Assembly: GCF_947495705.1 (NCBI RefSeq)
Contig: NZ_CANLZR010000003.1
Coordinates: 310,001-374,000, forward strand
Direction of reading: 5' to 3'
Length of the DNA stretch: 64,000 nucleotides
From: an uncultured Phycicoccus sp.
GTDB taxonomy: Bacteria; Actinomycetota; Actinomycetes; Actinomycetales; Dermatophilaceae
Under the pieces are notes generated by a model. It was not told where the DNA came from. It saw only the letters and a list, made by a program, of their open reading frames with translations, and did no database searches. Position 1 is the first letter of the stretch, and each line of letters starts with the position of its first letter. Both the position numbers and the translations under genes were made by a program. Of this stretch, positions 41,654 to 49,440 are shown in pieces.

Positions 41654-42785
41654 GTGCGGACCCCGGGGCGCGGGCGGGTACTCCACCGGTTCCGGCAGCC
41701 TGCTCGTCCACGCAGTCGACCGGCCTCGGGATGAGCGGCCGGGCGGACCGCACCTCCGGCGACATCCGCAGTCCCTCGCGGACCCAGCGGGGCAGTGACT
41801 CGTCCAGCGCGAGCCACGCCAGGGACGCCGCCACGGCGGTCCGCGCCGGTCGAGGCGCGTAGCCCAGGGCCTCGGCACGCGCCGAGGTGTACCAGTAGTA
41901 GCGACCCACGGTTCGCGCCTCGTCGGTCGTCGACAAGGGGGCGGTACCGGTCACGCGGCCCCAGGCCTCGGCCGCGGCCGAGGCGAGCCACGCGGAGGAC
42001 GAGGGCGCCTCCAGGAAGGGGCCCGGGAGGCCGGCGAGGTCGGCGACGAGGGAGTGCAGCTCTCGCCAGGTGAGGTCCTCGCCGCCGAGGAGGTACCGCT
42101 GCCCCGGCTCGCCGCGCTCGAGGAGAGCAAGATGTCCGGCGCCGACGTCCCGCGCATCGACGACGTTGCAGCCGCCCGGGTAGGTGCTGCGCGTCGGGTC
42201 GAGGAGGTAGCGCAGGACGATGGCGTTGCTCGGGCCGAGACGCGAGAACGGCCCCCCGAGGACGATGGTCGGCAGGGCCAGGACGAGGTGGAGGCCTTGG
42301 CGGTCGGCCTCGGCCAGCGCGACCTGCTCCTGTCGGACCTTGCTCGCGTAGTAGGCCGGCGCCGGTTCGTCGCCCAGCCGGTCCGCCTCCGTCCGGGTCG
42401 CGGGCTCGGCGCTGGACCCTCGGGTGACGGCTGAGCTGGTGACGACGACCCGTCCCAGGCCCGCGGCCGCTGCGGCCTCGACGACGGTGCGGGTGCCGTC
42501 GACGTTGACCCGGACCACCTCGTCGGCCTTGTCCTTCCCGTAGCTGTAGACAGCGGCGCAGTGGACCAGCGCGTCGGCGCCGTCGAGGGCGCGGGCGAGC
42601 CCGTGCGGGTCGCCCAGGTCGGTTCCGCACGTGGAGAGGGGGCCGGTCGAACCGAGCGCACGGATTCGCTCGGGCAGGGCGCGACCGGGCCGGCACACGG
42701 CGACGACGTCGTGCCCGGCGTCGAGGGCCTCGCGCGCGACGTGGTAGCCCACCAGGCCGGTCACCCCGGTGACAGCGACCCTCAT
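41604..42785 (-). CDS. NAD-dependent epimerase/dehydratase family (extended SDR) protein
   Basis: 393 aa. The N-terminal RVAVTGVTGLVGYHVAREAL is a Rossmann GxxGxxG motif; SSAVTRGSS and APAYYASKVRQEQVALAEAD supply the Ser and the YxxxK of the SDR triad, and LALPTIVLGG is typical of the extended SDR group that includes dihydroflavonol reductase and 3-beta-hydroxysteroid dehydrogenase-like proteins. The ATG at 42785 overlaps the stop of the DUF362-SRPBCC gene, so the two form an operon. The last 30 residues are basic, Pro/Arg rich and lie in the 50-bp convergent overlap with the phasin-like gene; this tail may be an accidental read-through extension. Confidence 0.82.
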   Translation of the reverse strand: MRVAVTGVTGLVGYHVAREALDAGHDVVAVCRPGRALPERIRALGSTGPLSTCGTDLGDPHGLARALDGADALVHCAAVYSYGKDKADEVVRVNVDGTRTVVEAAAAAGLGRVVVTSSAVTRGSSAEPATRTEADRLGDEPAPAYYASKVRQEQVALAEADRQGLHLVLALPTIVLGGPFSRLGPSNAIVLRYLLDPTRSTYPGGCNVVDARDVGAGHLALLERGEPGQRYLLGGEDLTWRELHSLVADLAGLPGPFLEAPSSSAWLASAAAEAWGRVTGTAPLSTTDEARTVGRYYWYTSARAEALGYAPRPARTAVAASLAWLALDESLPRWVREGLRMSPEVRSARPLIPRPVDCVDEQAAGTGGVPARAPGSALSPGRSPRRRPPRRPR

Positions 42786-44773
42786 CGCCGGTCCCGCCCG
42801 CCCCGCACGTGCCGGAAGCCGTGGACGTCGACCTCGTCGGCCTCGGGGGTCCTGCTGCTGCGCTCCCCGGTGCTTCCCACCGGGTCGGGGTCGAGGCCCG
42901 ACCGCTCGCTCACCCAGTCCTGGGCGGCGGTGAGCAGGAGCTCGACGGACCGGGTGAGCAGGGGCTCGTCGGGGTCCGGAGGCGGGCGCCCGATCCGGAA
43001 CCCGCGGCCCTCGAAGCGCGCCTCGAGGTTGTCGAAGGTCGTCGTGAAGAACCGCCGGTAGGCCTCCTCGAGGAGGGGGTTGCGCACCTCCGGCACGAGG
43101 GTCAGGTCGAGCCCCTGCCACGATGGTGGGAGGGTGAACAGCTGCCGTCCCCGGACGGTGGCCAGGGTGCCGGTCCCGGTGCGGGTGAACGTCAGCGACC
43201 CGTCGTCGTGAGCCGCCGAGCTGTTGGGGCTGCGGACGGTCCGCCAGAGCAGCCGGTGCTCGTCCGGGCGGCGCTCGACGAGCTCGATCTTGCACACGTC
43301 GATCGGCTCGCCGCCCCACGCCGCGAGGTAGTTCGGTTGCGGCAGGTACAGGTTGCGCTCGGCCTGCCGGACGCGGGTGGTCCACTCTCCGGCCGGGGCG
43401 GGCCCGAGCTCGACCCGTCGTCCGCCGAGGTAGTCGGCCATCAGGGCGATGCCCTCAGCCACGTCGACCCGGGCGACGAACTCGTCGAAGTCGGCGGCGA
43501 TCTCGCGTCCGACCTCGAAGACCGTGGCGCCGTCGACGAGCGTCCACCGCATTTCGCCGTCCGCAGGCGCGGGGAGCCCGGCGAGGGCGTCGTCGATGAC
43601 GGCGAGGAACGTCGGCAGGTCGTCGTAGTCCTCGTTCGGGTGGGCCGCGGGCTCGAAGCCCAGCGGGACGACGCGGTGGGGGACGCGGTCCTTGTCGAGG
43701 TTGACCGACCAGGCGCGGTCGGCCACCGAGGCGGTGGCCACCCCGGCGAGGAGCCCGACGAGCGCGCCCTGCCCGACAGGGTCCGCGGCCGCGGCGACGG
43801 CCGGGGTCAGCACCGCCCGGACCGCCGCCATGACCGGGTCGTCAGCCGTCGCCCCGTCGTCCGGGCCGCCGATGCTCGCCGCGAGCACTCGCTCCAGGCG
43901 CCGGTCGACGGTGGCCAGCCGGGCGGCCTCGACGGCGAGCGGGTGGGGGCGGGTTACGTCGGCGAACCGGGTGACGTCACCCCGGATCCGCCCACGTGGC
44001 GGCCCGATCTCGGAGAGGGCGCGTTCGACGAGCCGGGAGGCCCCCCAGTCCACGCCGAGCAGCGACGCCAAGGCCGTGTCGGCGAGCAGCGCGTCGCTCG
44101 TGACCACCACGGTGGCCGTGTCACTCGGATGGGCCAGCCGCGCCCCGTCGGCGCCGCCGCTCGTGGCAGTGGCGTCGAGGACGCACAGCGACGGGGCGAG
44201 GTGGCGAACGACATCGACCACGACGTCCGCGGGCTCGGCGCCGCCCACCTCGGGTGCCACGCCGGTCAGCGCGTCGAGGCATCCGGCATAGGTCTCGAGC
44301 AGGTCGGTGACGGCACGACCGACGACGACCCGGGTGCTAGCGCCGGCCCACCGCCGCGAGACGGGTCGTCCGTCGAGGACGCTCGACGGCGGTCCCGGGG
44401 CGGGGATCGTGTCGTCACCGAGGTCGGCGACCTCGTAGGCGCGCCCGGAGGCGGTGCGCCCCGTCAGGCCGGCCAGGTGGGCGAGGCCGCTCACCGAGCG
44501 ATGGCCGCGGTCTCGGTCCTGGGCCGACAGCGAGGACCCGAGGGTCACGTCGGTGCAGCCCGCGTCGATGAGCGCATCGACCACGTGCTCGAGAACCTCG
44601 CGCGAAACGGGCGTCGGTTGGTGCAGCCGGGCACAGACGACGGCGCGGCCGGTGCGCGCGCCGAGCAGGTCATTGAGAGCTGGACGCAGGGTCGTGTCGA
44701 GTGACCCGCCATCCAGGCCGCGCAGCACGACGCCGCGGCCGGTCCGGTCGAGTCGCTCGTCCGTGCGCCTCAT
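42782..44773 (-). CDS. DUF362-like domain fused to a SRPBCC-like domain
   Basis: 663 aa. Residues 1-330 follow the DUF362 pattern: AVVCARLHQPTPVSREVLEH, VVDALIDAGCTDVTLG, then a mid segment APSLCVLDATATSGGADGAR and TATVVVTSDALLADTALASL, where DUF362 proteins hold their core. No ferredoxin Cys set is attached. From about residue 470 a SRPBCC-like helix-grip domain follows (TTRVRQAERNLYLPQPNYLA, LEEAYRRFFTTTFDNLEARF). The two-domain fusion is not one I recognise. The ATG at 44773 has only a weak ribosome site; longer frames go through noncoding DNA. It is the first gene of the minus unit facing the five-gene cassette. Confidence 0.7.
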   Translation of the reverse strand: MRRTDERLDRTGRGVVLRGLDGGSLDTTLRPALNDLLGARTGRAVVCARLHQPTPVSREVLEHVVDALIDAGCTDVTLGSSLSAQDRDRGHRSVSGLAHLAGLTGRTASGRAYEVADLGDDTIPAPGPPSSVLDGRPVSRRWAGASTRVVVGRAVTDLLETYAGCLDALTGVAPEVGGAEPADVVVDVVRHLAPSLCVLDATATSGGADGARLAHPSDTATVVVTSDALLADTALASLLGVDWGASRLVERALSEIGPPRGRIRGDVTRFADVTRPHPLAVEAARLATVDRRLERVLAASIGGPDDGATADDPVMAAVRAVLTPAVAAAADPVGQGALVGLLAGVATASVADRAWSVNLDKDRVPHRVVPLGFEPAAHPNEDYDDLPTFLAVIDDALAGLPAPADGEMRWTLVDGATVFEVGREIAADFDEFVARVDVAEGIALMADYLGGRRVELGPAPAGEWTTRVRQAERNLYLPQPNYLAAWGGEPIDVCKIELVERRPDEHRLLWRTVRSPNSSAAHDDGSLTFTRTGTGTLATVRGRQLFTLPPSWQGLDLTLVPEVRNPLLEEAYRRFFTTTFDNLEARFEGRGFRIGRPPPDPDEPLLTRSVELLLTAAQDWVSERSGLDPDPVGSTGERSSRTPEADEVDVHGFRHVRGGRDRR

Positions 44774-45003
44774 CGGACCATGAAACCACTCTGCCCGCTC
44801 CGGGGTGCGCCCTGCGCTGTCGCCGGGGCGGGCTCCCAACGCCCTGCAGAGGTCACGGGCCACCCCCTGCTGGCGGTGGTCGGGCCGCTCGGGACGACGC
44901 GATCGGTGCTGCGAGATGACGGACCCCGTGGGTACCCATCGACGTCCTCCACTCGATGAGCGGCGACCGTGACGGGCCGAAAAGGCCTGCCGTACAGCGG
45001 AGA

Positions 45004-45079
45004 TGGTGGGCCCCGTGGGGCTCGAACCCACAACCTACGGATTAAAAGTCCGCAGCTCTACCGATTGAGCTAGAGGCCC
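45004..45079 (-). tRNA. tRNA-Lys (anticodon TTT)
   Basis: Reading the minus strand from 45079, the cloverleaf is complete: acceptor stem GGGCCTC with GGGGCCC, D-stem GCTC/GAGC, anticodon stem GCGGA/TCCGT with loop CTTTTAA (anticodon TTT), T-stem GTGGG/CCCAC with loop TTCGAGC. The CCA end is encoded (45004-45006). 76 nt with CCA. Confidence 0.97.
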
Positions 45080-45153
45080 GCGCGGCCCCGTGGTGAGGCG
45101 GGTCCGCGACGGCCGTCAGTATGTCGCACCGGCGCCAGCGTGGGCGCCACGGG

Positions 45154-45199
45154 GATGTGGGTGAAAACCGTCGGATAGGCGATGGTCTTCACCCACATC
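45154..45199. repeat. 19-bp near-perfect inverted repeat
   Basis: The arms 45154-45172 and 45181-45199 (GATGTGGGTGAA at the outer end) pair over 19 bases with one A-C mismatch and one G-T wobble around an 8-base loop GGATAGGC. It lies 27 bases after the DUF4193 stop on the minus strand and upstream of the tRNA start. It may be the terminator of the DUF4193 transcript, or a regulatory dyad for the tRNA gene. Confidence 0.6.
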
Positions 45200-45226
45200 T
45201 CGATGCGAGCAGGTGTGGTTGCGGGG

Positions 45227-45520
45227 TCAGGCGGCGCAGTCGCGGCAGAGGTTGGTGCCGGGCTTGGACTCCTGCGACCGGTGGACGAGCAGGAAGCAGC
45301 CCATGCACGAGAACTCGTCGGCCTGGCGCGGCACGACGTGCACCTCGAGGGAGAGGTCGGACAGGTCGGCGCCGGGCAGCGTGTGCCCGTCGGTGGCCTC
45401 GCTGTCCTCCTCGAGGAGGTCGATCGGCGTGCGTGAGCGGGCGGCGTCGAGCTCGACGAGGGAGTCGCTCTTGTCCTCTTCGCCCTCACGGACCCGGGGA
45501 GCGTCGTAGTCAGTTGCCAT
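45227..45520 (-). CDS. DUF4193 family protein (small zinc-ribbon-like)
   Basis: 97 aa. The family opening MATDYDAPR is exact in style and sets the start at 45520, with GGAAGG eight bases before; the track of a longer frame adds only three residues. The acidic middle (VELDAARSRTPIDLLEEDS) leads to a C-terminal zinc-ribbon-like set of two Cys pairs, DEFSCMGCFLLVH and LCRDC. DUF4193 proteins are widespread in actinobacteria, of unknown role; the Cys pairs suggest zinc binding. A textbook promoter lies upstream. Confidence 0.9.
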   Translation of the reverse strand: MATDYDAPRVREGEEDKSDSLVELDAARSRTPIDLLEEDSEATDGHTLPGADLSDLSLEVHVVPRQADEFSCMGCFLLVHRSQESKPGTNLCRDCAA

Positions 45521-45573
45521 GGTCGGCACCTTCCGTCGTGGTGTGCGGGTCGTTGCCGACCCCGGGGCCCCTG

Positions 45574-45602
45574 AGTATGTCGCGGTCGAGGGGATTCGTC
45601 AA
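45574..45602 (-). promoter_or_regulatory. Sigma-A-type promoter of the DUF4193 gene
   Basis: On the minus strand TTGACG (45602-45597) and CATACT (45579-45574) are spaced by exactly 17 bases, 54 bases before the DUF4193 ATG. Confidence 0.75.
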
Positions 45603-45764
45603 AGGTTTGTCTAACTTGCGGCCCAGGAGCGACCGGTGCTGCGTGATGCGTGCTTCTGGGCGTACCGGTCCGCGACGCTCATGCCCGGTCAACGCCGGGA
45701 GGTGCGGGGTTGTGCCCGGTCGAGGCTGGGAGAACCCTGTGAGGCCGCCGGGGCGGCTCGCGGG

Positions 45765-46889
45765 TCAGCGGAGCAGGGTGACGGCGACGGCCACGGCGAC
45801 GATCGCGAGAATCCCCGAGGCCGGGATCCACGCCCAGTGCACCCGGCGCGGGTTGGGCCCGCGCAGGGTCAGCGACACCGGGGTGGGGTTCGGGTCGTCC
45901 GTCGCCTCGTCGACCTCGAGGTCACGATCCGCGACCAGGACGGGCCCCTGGTCGGCGGCCTCCGGCGCGGCCGCGGCCCCGGACTCGGACTCGGCGGCGC
46001 TGCCCCGCACCGTCCGTGCCGCCCGGCCCTCCGTGTCGTGGATGGCGGCCGGGTCGCGCGGAACCCCGAGCAGCTCCGCCAGCTCGCGCGCACTGCGCGG
46101 CCGGTCGTCCGGCGACTTCGCGAGACACCGCTCGATGAGGCCGCGCAGCTCCGCGGGCACCTCGTCGGGCAGCGGCGGCGGCGGGTCGTTGACCTGCGCC
46201 AGCGCGGTCGCGACCGGCGTCACCTTGTCGAACGGCCGCCGGCCGGTGAGCAGCTCGTGGGCGACGATGCCGAGGGCGTAGAGGTCGGACGCCCCGGTGG
46301 CGGCCTCCCCGAGCGCCTGCTCGGGCGAGAGGTAGTGCGGGGTGCCGACGATCTCGCCGGTGAGGGTCTGACCGGAGCCGTCGAGAGCGCGGGCGATACC
46401 GAAGTCGGTGAGCTTCACCGTGCCCTCGGGCGTGATGAGGATGTTCGCGGGCTTGACGTCGCGGTGGACGACGCCGGCGTCGTGCGCCGCGTCGAGCGCC
46501 AGCGCGGCCTGGGCCATGATCGAGCGGACCCGTGCCGGCTCGAGGGCCCCCTCGCGCTGGACGAGGTGCGACAGCGGCTCGCCGGGGACGAGCTCCATGA
46601 CGAGGAACGCGAGGTCGTGGTCCTCGCCGTAGTCGTAGACCGTCGCGATGTTCGGGTGGCTGAGGTTGGCCGTGTAGAGAGCCTCGTCGCGGAAGCGCCG
46701 GGCGAACACGGGGTCACCGGCGGTGGTCGGCCGGAGGACCTTGACGGCGACGGTGCGCTCGAGGACGTCGTCGGTGGCCTCCCACACGTCCCCCATGCCT
46801 CCGGAGGCGACTCGTCGGACCAGCGAGTAACGCTCTCCGATGCGTACATCGGGCTGGAGCCCGGTCATCGGGCGCGTCTCGGTGGTCAC
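45765..46889 (-). CDS. Serine/threonine protein kinase with C-terminal membrane anchor
   Basis: 374 aa. All Hanks-type motifs are present: glycine loop RVASGGMGDVWEA, the ATP Lys in TVAVKVLRP (near 48), HRDVKPANIL (near 143), DFGIARAL (near 162), and GTPHYLSPEQ in the activation loop. After the kinase domain (about 15-275) comes an acidic juxtamembrane stretch, then a single helix at the very C-terminus (WIPASGILAIVAVAVAVTLL), so only a few residues are outside. No PASTA or other sensor domain is attached, unlike PknB. A downstream ATG (MTGLQPDV) is an alternative start. It is likely to regulate the cell envelope, but no target is evident. Confidence 0.92.
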   Translation of the reverse strand: MTTETRPMTGLQPDVRIGERYSLVRRVASGGMGDVWEATDDVLERTVAVKVLRPTTAGDPVFARRFRDEALYTANLSHPNIATVYDYGEDHDLAFLVMELVPGEPLSHLVQREGALEPARVRSIMAQAALALDAAHDAGVVHRDVKPANILITPEGTVKLTDFGIARALDGSGQTLTGEIVGTPHYLSPEQALGEAATGASDLYALGIVAHELLTGRRPFDKVTPVATALAQVNDPPPPLPDEVPAELRGLIERCLAKSPDDRPRSARELAELLGVPRDPAAIHDTEGRAARTVRGSAAESESGAAAAPEAADQGPVLVADRDLEVDEATDDPNPTPVSLTLRGPNPRRVHWAWIPASGILAIVAVAVAVTLLR

Positions 46890-46947
46890 GAGGGAAAACC
46901 CTAACCGCTGGGGCCGCCGATCCGACCCGGGCTGACCTGCGGGTTTG

Positions 46948-48129
46948 TCAACCCCCGGAGGGCCGGTCGCCCCGCCGCCGCGCGACCTCGGACGGCAGCG
47001 CCTCCAGGGTCACGGATTGCCCTGTGCCGGTGCGCTGCCCGCGCTTGGAGTCCGCAGCGCGCCCACCCGCGGGTGCGTCCACGGCCGCGTCCCGACGGAT
47101 CGCTCGCCCCTGCGCGATCCGCTCGTCGAGCTTCTCGCGGGCCTTCTCGGACTGCGTGGTGTCCCGCGGCGGCAGCTGGATGGACCGCTCGGCCGCGATG
47201 CCCGCCTCGAGCTGGCGGGCCCGCTCGAGCTCGGCGTCCAGCTCGGCCCCGAGCAGCAGCGCGATGTTGGTGAGCCACAGCCACAGGAGGAAGACGATGA
47301 CGCCACCGAGCGAGCCGTACGTGGCGTTGTAGTTGCCGAAGTTGCTGACGTAGAAGCCGAACGCGATCGACGCGACGACCCACACGAGGATCGCGAGCAC
47401 CGCGCCGGGGGAGATCCACCGGAACTTGGGCTGTCGGACGTTCGGGGTGAAGTAGTAGAGCATCGCCACCATCCCCATGACGACGACGAGGATGACCGGC
47501 CACTTCGCGAGGTCCCACACGTCGACCGCCTGCTGCCCCACCCCGATGAGCCCGCCGACGGCGCGGGTGACCGGGCCGGTGACGACCAAGCCGACGAGCA
47601 CGAGGGCGCCGAGGACGACGAGCGCCACAGTCACCGCGAAGTTGGCCGGCCGCAGCTTCCACACCGGCCGGCCCTCGTCGACCCCGTAGACCCGGTTCAT
47701 CGCGCGGCCGAACGCGCCGACGTACCCGGAGGCGGAGAACAGGGCGGCGAGGATACCGATGACGAACGTGAACCCCGCGGCCTGCGAGGCGACCATCTCC
47801 TCGAGCGGCCCGCGCAGCTGCTCGACGACCTGCCCCTGCCCGAGCCGCACGAGCAGGCTCAGCAGCTGGTCGACCGTCTGCGCGCCGTTGCCGAACAGGC
47901 CGAGGAGCGAGACGAGCGCCAACAGCGCGGGGGCGACCGAGAGCACCGAGTAGTAGGTGAGGGCGGCGGCCAGGTCGGTGGACTGGTCCCGCTGGAACTC
48001 CGCGACGGCGCTCTTGAACGTGTACTTCCACCCGCGCCCGGACAGCTCCGTCGGGGAGTCGGGCTTCGCGTCGGTGTCGGGCGGGGGCGCGGTGGCGGCC
48101 TTGGCCGCGGCGGATCCCTCGGTGGGCAT
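46948..48129 (-). CDS. YihY/virulence factor BrkB family membrane protein
   Basis: 393 aa with six membrane helices between residues 60 and 310. Family motifs are visible: DLAAALTYYSVLSVAPALLA at the first helix, FSASGYVGAFGRAMNRVYGV, and YYFTPNVRQPKFRWISPGAV before SNFGNYNATYGSLGGVIVFL. Both tails are cytoplasmic and charged; the C-terminal 80 residues are Arg/Lys/Ala rich and likely disordered. The family was once thought to be RNase BN; its role is not settled. ATG 48129 starts the acidic N-terminal tail; the longer frame upstream is noncoding. It lies just upstream of the kinase gene in the same direction. Confidence 0.88.
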   Translation of the reverse strand: MPTEGSAAAKAATAPPPDTDAKPDSPTELSGRGWKYTFKSAVAEFQRDQSTDLAAALTYYSVLSVAPALLALVSLLGLFGNGAQTVDQLLSLLVRLGQGQVVEQLRGPLEEMVASQAAGFTFVIGILAALFSASGYVGAFGRAMNRVYGVDEGRPVWKLRPANFAVTVALVVLGALVLVGLVVTGPVTRAVGGLIGVGQQAVDVWDLAKWPVILVVVMGMVAMLYYFTPNVRQPKFRWISPGAVLAILVWVVASIAFGFYVSNFGNYNATYGSLGGVIVFLLWLWLTNIALLLGAELDAELERARQLEAGIAAERSIQLPPRDTTQSEKAREKLDERIAQGRAIRRDAAVDAPAGGRAADSKRGQRTGTGQSVTLEALPSEVARRRGDRPSGG

Positions 48130-48250
48130 GTCGTCTCCTCGGAGCGTGCAGGCACAGGTCGGGGTCGGACCCAACCTAGCCGGAAGCCGGGTGACCGGGC
48201 AGGTCGCGGGTCCGCAGGACGCACGTCGAGCCACCTGACACACTGGCGCG

Positions 48251-48895
48251 GTGACGACTGACGGAGGCCGACCCGTCCCGCGCCGGCCCATCCGCTTCGG
48301 GCCGGCGGACCTCGAGGCGCACGGCGGCACGCGCCCGGGGCCGGCCGAGACCACCGAGGTGGCCCACCAGACCGCGGCCATCCTCGTCGGTACCGGCCGG
48401 GCCGCCCACGACCCCGAGGTCACCTCCCGGCTCGTCGGCCTCGTCGACGACCTCGGGCTGCCGACGATCGCCGACCTGTGGTCCTCCCGCCCCGCCCGCT
48501 CGCTCCCCGGGGCCCTGTGGCGGCTCTACGCGCTGCGTGAGTGGGTGCGCCGCAACCCGGAGGGGGCCAGCCGCGAGTACGCCGCCGGCATGCGGTTCAC
48601 CGATGTCGCGCACGTCGTCGCGGGCATCGCCGAGCCGCCCCGCCCCGAGGAGCTGCAGCGCGTCGCCGACCAGATCCTCGCGGGCATCTTCGACGGGGAC
48701 CTCGCGGTCGCGCTCGAGCGGGCATCGGCGTTCTGCGCGGTCATCGCGGCCGGGCGCGCCGAGCTCGCCCACGACTCGGACGGCGTCGACCCCGACGCCG
48801 CCACCGGCCTGACCCGCAGCGGCGCGGCCCTGCTCGCGACCGGCGAGGACCTGCGCGCCTGCGCCAACCTGTGGCGCTCGCGGGACCTGGACTGA
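48251..48895 (+). CDS. Hypothetical helical protein
   Basis: 214 aa, GTG start; CACACT at 48238-48243 is seven bases upstream, so the message may be leaderless. The protein is helical and acidic: SRLVGLVDDLGLPTIADLWS, LWRLYALREWVRRNPEGASR, ELQRVADQILAGIFDGDLAV. No membrane helix or enzyme motif is seen. Proteins with this RLYALREWV-type segment occur across actinobacteria as unknowns, but I cannot name the family. It is divergent from the YihY-like gene across 121 bases and is followed by a structured element. Confidence 0.75.
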   Translation: MTTDGGRPVPRRPIRFGPADLEAHGGTRPGPAETTEVAHQTAAILVGTGRAAHDPEVTSRLVGLVDDLGLPTIADLWSSRPARSLPGALWRLYALREWVRRNPEGASREYAAGMRFTDVAHVVAGIAEPPRPEELQRVADQILAGIFDGDLAVALERASAFCAVIAAGRAELAHDSDGVDPDAATGLTRSGAALLATGEDLRACANLWRSRDLD

Positions 48896-48961
48896 GCCTC
48901 CCGGCACGCGGACTTCCGCGGGAGGGAACACACTGGCGACCCCGACGCGTTAGGGTCTATC

Positions 48962-49052
48962 GGTAGGTGCCGGACCGCGGCAGCCCCGGGTCCCAACATC
49001 AGCCGCTACGAGCGGCCACGCGCCGTGAGGCGCTCCCGGTCCGGCACCCACC
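48962..49052. ncRNA. Candidate structured small RNA (multi-helix element)
   Basis: An outer stem of 16 bp (48962-48977 with 49037-49052; starts GGTAGGTGCCGG) has one A-C mismatch. Inside are GCCGCT-ACG-AGCGGC (49002-49016) and GCGCC-GTGA-GGCGC (49020-49033), the second closed by a GNRA-type tetraloop, giving a junction fold of 91 nt. TAGGGT at 48951-48956 could be a -10 box for plus-strand transcription; GGGAAC at 48924-48929 is also noted. No known RNA family was recognised, and it may instead be a DNA element or leader of the small gene downstream. Confidence 0.5.
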
Positions 49053-49153
49053 ACCTCCCGTCCCGCCGGCGCGCCGACACCGCCGCCGACGGCCCCGGCA
49101 CTTTCCCTGTGGATGACCTACCGCCCCCTGCTCGGGCGCCGTACCGTTGACCC

Positions 49154-49333
49154 ATGGCCGACGATCCCTCGCTCACCGACGACGATCTCCAGGGTGAGAT
49201 CGACCTCGTCGGGACCCTGGTGCTCGCGGCCGCCGAGACCGACGGGCCGCTGAGCGAGGAGGCCATCGACCAGCTGCTCGGCATCGGCGGTGCGGGCTCC
49301 GCCGACGCGGCCCCGGCCCCCACCGAGCGCTGA
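49154..49333 (+). CDS. Small acidic protein, 59 aa
   Basis: ATG 49154 to TGA 49333 encodes 59 residues: acidic start MADDPSLTDDDLQGEIDLVG, a helix TLVLAAAETDGPLSEEAIDQ and an Ala/Pro tail ending TER. TACCGT at 49142-49147 is seven bases before the ATG, which fits a leaderless message. Codon use has the strong third-position GC of its neighbours. It sits between the structured element and the DUF47-PiT pair, in the same direction. No family recognised. Confidence 0.6.
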   Translation: MADDPSLTDDDLQGEIDLVGTLVLAAAETDGPLSEEAIDQLLGIGGAGSADAAPAPTER

Positions 49334-49440
49334 CGCCGTGCGGCTACCGCCGGGAGCCCCCGGCCGCGGCCTCCCGCCCGATCGCCACCCCCTACGCTGA
49401 GCCCACGATCGCTGCACCACCGGACCCGGAGACCGCCACC

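Noticed and set aside
45004..45199. tRNA-associated integration site (att) of a mobile element
   Set aside because: No integrase gene or direct repeat of the tRNA 3 prime end was seen nearby; only an inverted repeat is present.
48962..49052. Signal recognition particle RNA or tmRNA
   Set aside because: The conserved SRP apical loop sequence (GGAAG-type) and the tRNA-like ends of tmRNA are missing.
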